In this document: piece after piece, positions 8,601 to 8,620 of the stretch | Position numbering within the stretch: the first letter of the stretch is position 1 | Layout of the letters: each line of letters begins with the position of its first letter | Assembly (NCBI GenBank): GCA_003164075.1 | Contig: PLRZ01000445.1 | Span: 1 to 8,620 of the forward strand | Direction: 5' to 3' | DNA length: 8,620 nucleotides | Source: Bryobacterales bacterium | GTDB lineage: Bacteria > Acidobacteriota > Terriglobia > Bryobacterales > Bryobacteraceae | The notes under the pieces: model-generated | Databases searched by the model: none | What the model was told of the DNA's origin: nothing | The model's input: the letters and a program-made list of their open reading frames with translations, nothing else | Translations under genes and position numbers: made by a program

Positions 8601-8620
8601 TAGCAGCTCGGTACAGGCGT
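2605..8620 (+). CDS. Giant secreted NHL-propeller / DUF11-repeat protein, 3' end beyond window
   Basis: One frame without a stop runs from the GTG at 2605 to the window edge: 2005 full codons, C-terminus missing. Residues 1-25 look like a signal peptide (MKKRTSDHALLSIAITAVLC). Residues 27-215 form an N-terminal module ending in DARGRELPSHL and DSGAEYPLVVEP, a pattern typical of extracellular repeat proteins of Acidobacteriota. Residues about 268-905 hold one degenerate and eleven clear NHL blades (GVAxDSxGNLYIADxxNNRIRKV). Residues 910-1154 are two DUF11-like domains, and from 1155 onward come seven DUF11-like units of exactly 123 residues. The protein is probably extracellular or surface-bound, with the propeller binding a ligand and the Ig-like units acting as a stalk; ligand and anchor are unknown. 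I see no catalytic motif. The A/S/T/G-rich, charge-poor repeats differ strongly from the N-terminal part. It is separated from the peptidase gene by 526 bp and is probably transcribed on its own. Confidence 0.93.
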   Translation, partial: MKKRTSDHALLSIAITAVLCAAVESSSNAPRLAAYRLDLNDHGNPSGFNPAQHLLLEFTPQEVRLGPPGKILALRLTGYGYGSRLHPPAPANPTVAGNRAEYHRRELTEWYLNEPPAVTQGFTLSQRPGDAHPGEPLILAVTVADGARPARPAITRQGDAVLLNPSGGSRLRYGELHSHDARGRELPSHLAVRGPQILLVVQDSGAEYPLVVEPTIASTLAEEAPPVDTAPGPYLVTTYAGGLPSPTATPATGYYLGPTGYQSPPQLTAVATDPFGNTYLASTLQCVFKVDSNGNITRVAGTCEGGYSGDGGPALSAQLNYPEGVAADAAGNLYIADQNNNRIRKVSSTGTITTIAGNGSAGFSGDNGPATSAQLNSPSGVALDSFGNLYIADQNNNRIRMVSPAGAITTVAGNGSPGYSADNVPATSSELNYPTGVAADSSGNLYIADTLNNRIREVSGGTITTVAGNGTYNHTGDGGPATSAELYNPQGVALDSNGTLYIADTDNNCIRAVSRGTITTVAGTTQNFSGDGGPATSAKLDDPGGVATDPAGNVYIADSANNRVRKFAPGGNISTIAGNGGDLFSGDGGLAISAQLSGPWGVAVDPSGTLYFADSNNNRIREISSGGTISTVLSGPPPPPTKSYTSGPAGLAMDSAGNLYIGDSGNDRVLKVGSGCAPFCVVAGVTGSSGYLGDNGPATAARIYAANGLAIDSAGNLYIADSVFQSSARVRKVSPSGTITTVAGIGTVGHTGDGGPGTAAEIASAFGLAVDSAGNLYIADADDSTVRKLSTDGTITTVAGHTLSYGYSGDGGPATSARLASPQGVAVDSAGDLFIADGENNTVRVVTPDGNINTIAGNGLMGYSGDGGPATSGEFGLFRGIALDSAGNLYVTDNDNNSIRKLQPVEAQPLLSIASTHTGNFTLGQDGATYTVTVSNGPRAGASSGTVTITEAVPAGLTLVSMAGSGWSCPGGNSCTRNDALSAGASYPITVTVNVASNAPSQVDNIASVSGGGSVAANTMDVTDIGGLQDLTVTKAHTGNFTQGQTGVTYTITVTNSGSAPTTGVVALDDSLPSGLTATALSGSGWNCTLGTLICTRSDGLASNSSYPSIALTANVAGNAPASVTNLATVSGGGEANTGNDQALDATTILGLPALGLTKTADAATVAAGAPIGYTLTVSNTGTGTATSAVLNDSLPSGTGISWSISPPYSGPGTCSIAGQTLSCSFGDLGSGASAKVRVTSATSASSCAAYANTATASSGSTGSVQASATTTVQCPTLNLTKTADAATVTAGASIGYTLAVSNTGAGTATSATLSDPLPSGTGIGWSISPAYTGPGACSIASQTLSCSFGDLASGATASVHVISATSASSCAAYSNTATLSASNSSPVQSSATTTVQCPSLSLTKTADAATVAAGSSIGYTLAVSNTGTGTATSATLSDTLPSGTGINWSISAAYSGPGTCSIAGHALSCNFGNLAAGATATVHVTSATSASSCAAYANTATLSAGNSSSVQASATTTVQCTGLSLTKTADAPLVAAGSSIGYTLAVNNTGAGTAISATLSDPLPTGTGIGWSISPAYNGPGACAIANQTLSCSFGNLVSGATATVHLTSATSTPSCAAYANTATLSASNSSSIQASATTTVQCPGLSLTKTADAAAVAPGSSIGYTLTAGNTGAASALSVSLSDPLPTGTGIAWSISPAYSGPGTCSITSQSLSCSFGNLASGATATVHVTSATSASNCAAFANTATLAASNSSSVQASATTTVQCPALSLTKTADTATVTAGASIGYTLAVNNTGSGTATAATLSDTLPAGTGINWSISPAYSGPGGCSIAGQTLSCNFGNLASGATASVHVTSTTSASSCAAYANTATLSASNSSSVQASATTTVQCPALNLTKTADAATVSAGSSIGYTLAASNTGAGTALSVSLSDPLPTGTGIGWSIGTAYNGPGTCSVANQTLSCTFGSLASGATATVHVTSGTSASSCAAYANTATLSASNSSSVQA
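3403..5310 (+). repeat. NHL-repeat beta-propeller region (11 clear blades plus 1 degenerate)
   Basis: The conserved G-V/L/I-A of each blade starts at 3574, 3742, 3910, 4075, 4237, 4405, 4552, 4726, 4903, 5074 and 5242. Spacing is 147-177 bp (49-59 residues). A degenerate blade (AVATDPFGNTYLAS) starts near 3409. Between blades the linker usually reads ITTVAGNG, then YSGDGGPATSA. Twelve blades would fit two six-bladed propellers, but one larger or irregular arrangement is possible. The blade at 4552 has the shortest linker, where a proline run replaces the usual one. Extra cysteine pairs (codons at 3460/3511 and 4630/4642) may be disulfides. NHL propellers of this type usually bind proteins, glycans or nucleic acids rather than catalyse. 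Confidence 0.9.
4509..4524 (+). repeat. C9-T-C6 homopolymer tract inside the coding frame
   Basis: Nine C residues (4509-4517), one T, then six C residues encode a run of five prolines between two NHL blades. The reading frame is the same before and after. Such a tract is prone to strand slippage; a one-base change would truncate the protein. It is also a common place for sequencing error, but the intact flanking frame suggests the count shown is right. Confidence 0.85.
5332..6066 (+). repeat. Two diverged DUF11-type domains
   Basis: The first unit starts at 5332 (LLSIASTHTGNFT) and the second at 5692 (DLTVTKAHTGNFT), 120 and about 124 residues long. Both share HTGNFT near the start, a TYT(V/I)TV(T/S)N strand, a (V/L)PxGLT turn, GSGW(S/N)C, a second cysteine in CTR, and the end (V/L)SGGG. 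This is the DUF11/B_ant_repeat pattern of Ig-like surface domains. They differ in sequence and cysteine placement from the seven 123-residue units that follow, so they are a separate subfamily joined to the propeller. Confidence 0.85.
6067..8620 (+). repeat. Tandem array of 369-bp (123-residue) DUF11-type units, at least seven
   Basis: Units start at 6067, 6436, 6805, 7174, 7543, 7912 and 8281; every interval is exactly 369 bp and the seventh is cut by the window edge. Each unit begins L-x-LTKTAD, has IGYTL, SDPLPTGTGI or a close variant, a W-S-I-S strand, FG(N/D)L, SCAAYANTATLS, and ends SATTTVQC plus two residues. Cysteines fall at unit positions 61, 70, 94 and 121 in all six complete units, and at the first three in the partial one. 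Units 2 and 6 share about 85% of residues by hand alignment. The family is DUF11 (B_ant_repeat), usually an Ig-like fold in surface or secreted proteins. How many more units follow is unknown. Confidence 0.93.

Noticed and set aside
6426..8603. Several 110-354-codon + strand frames inside the DUF11 array, with repeated R/H/G/D-rich translations
   Set aside because: They recur with the 369-bp period because the underlying DNA repeats. They are out-of-frame readings of the DUF11 units.
6067..8620. CRISPR-like or satellite array
   Set aside because: The period is 369 bp, divisible by three, in frame and protein-coding throughout; there are no short repeats with unique spacers.

Overview
The window looks like a chromosomal stretch from a soil-type Acidobacteriota (Solibacter/Bryobacter-like). 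This is an inference. It rests on high-GC DNA, a secreted M28 peptidase carrying RG-rich inserts, a giant NHL/DUF11 secreted protein with a characteristic N-terminal module, and many short hairpin-forming intergenic repeats. Nothing here fixes the species.

Layout. Positions 1-198 hold a compact inverted-repeat element: perfect 12-bp arms at both ends with a row of hairpins between them, MITE- or REP-like. Positions 199-425 hold partial copies of a dispersed repeat with the core CGTTAGGGAGCG. Positions 426-2078 encode a complete secreted M28-family zinc metallopeptidase with a protease-associated (PA) domain. Positions 2079-2604 have no credible gene. They hold a fuller copy of the same dispersed repeat (2158-2230), a 12-bp GC-rich hairpin (2261-2289), an 11-bp direct repeat (2352-2378), a weak promoter candidate (2438-2466) and a nested inverted repeat (2478-2531) ahead of the second gene. 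From 2605 to the right edge runs one uninterrupted reading frame that starts at a GTG and is still open after 2005 codons.

The second gene is the main content. Its product has, in order: a signal peptide; an N-terminal module like those on acidobacterial extracellular repeat proteins; one degenerate and eleven clear NHL blades; two diverged DUF11-type domains; and at least seven tandem DUF11-type domains of exactly 123 residues (369 bp) each, with four regularly placed cysteines per unit. It is most likely a long extracellular or surface protein in which a beta-propeller head is carried on an Ig-like, possibly disulfide-stabilised stalk. The repeats show patchy identity between non-neighbouring units, a sign of recombination within the gene. 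The C-terminus, and so any anchor or secretion signal, lies outside the window.

Both genes are on the + strand and both products appear to be exported. The 526-bp gap with its repeats argues against one operon, and nothing ties them functionally beyond both acting outside the cytoplasm. I see no CRISPR array, rRNA, tRNA, transposase or defence-type gene cluster.
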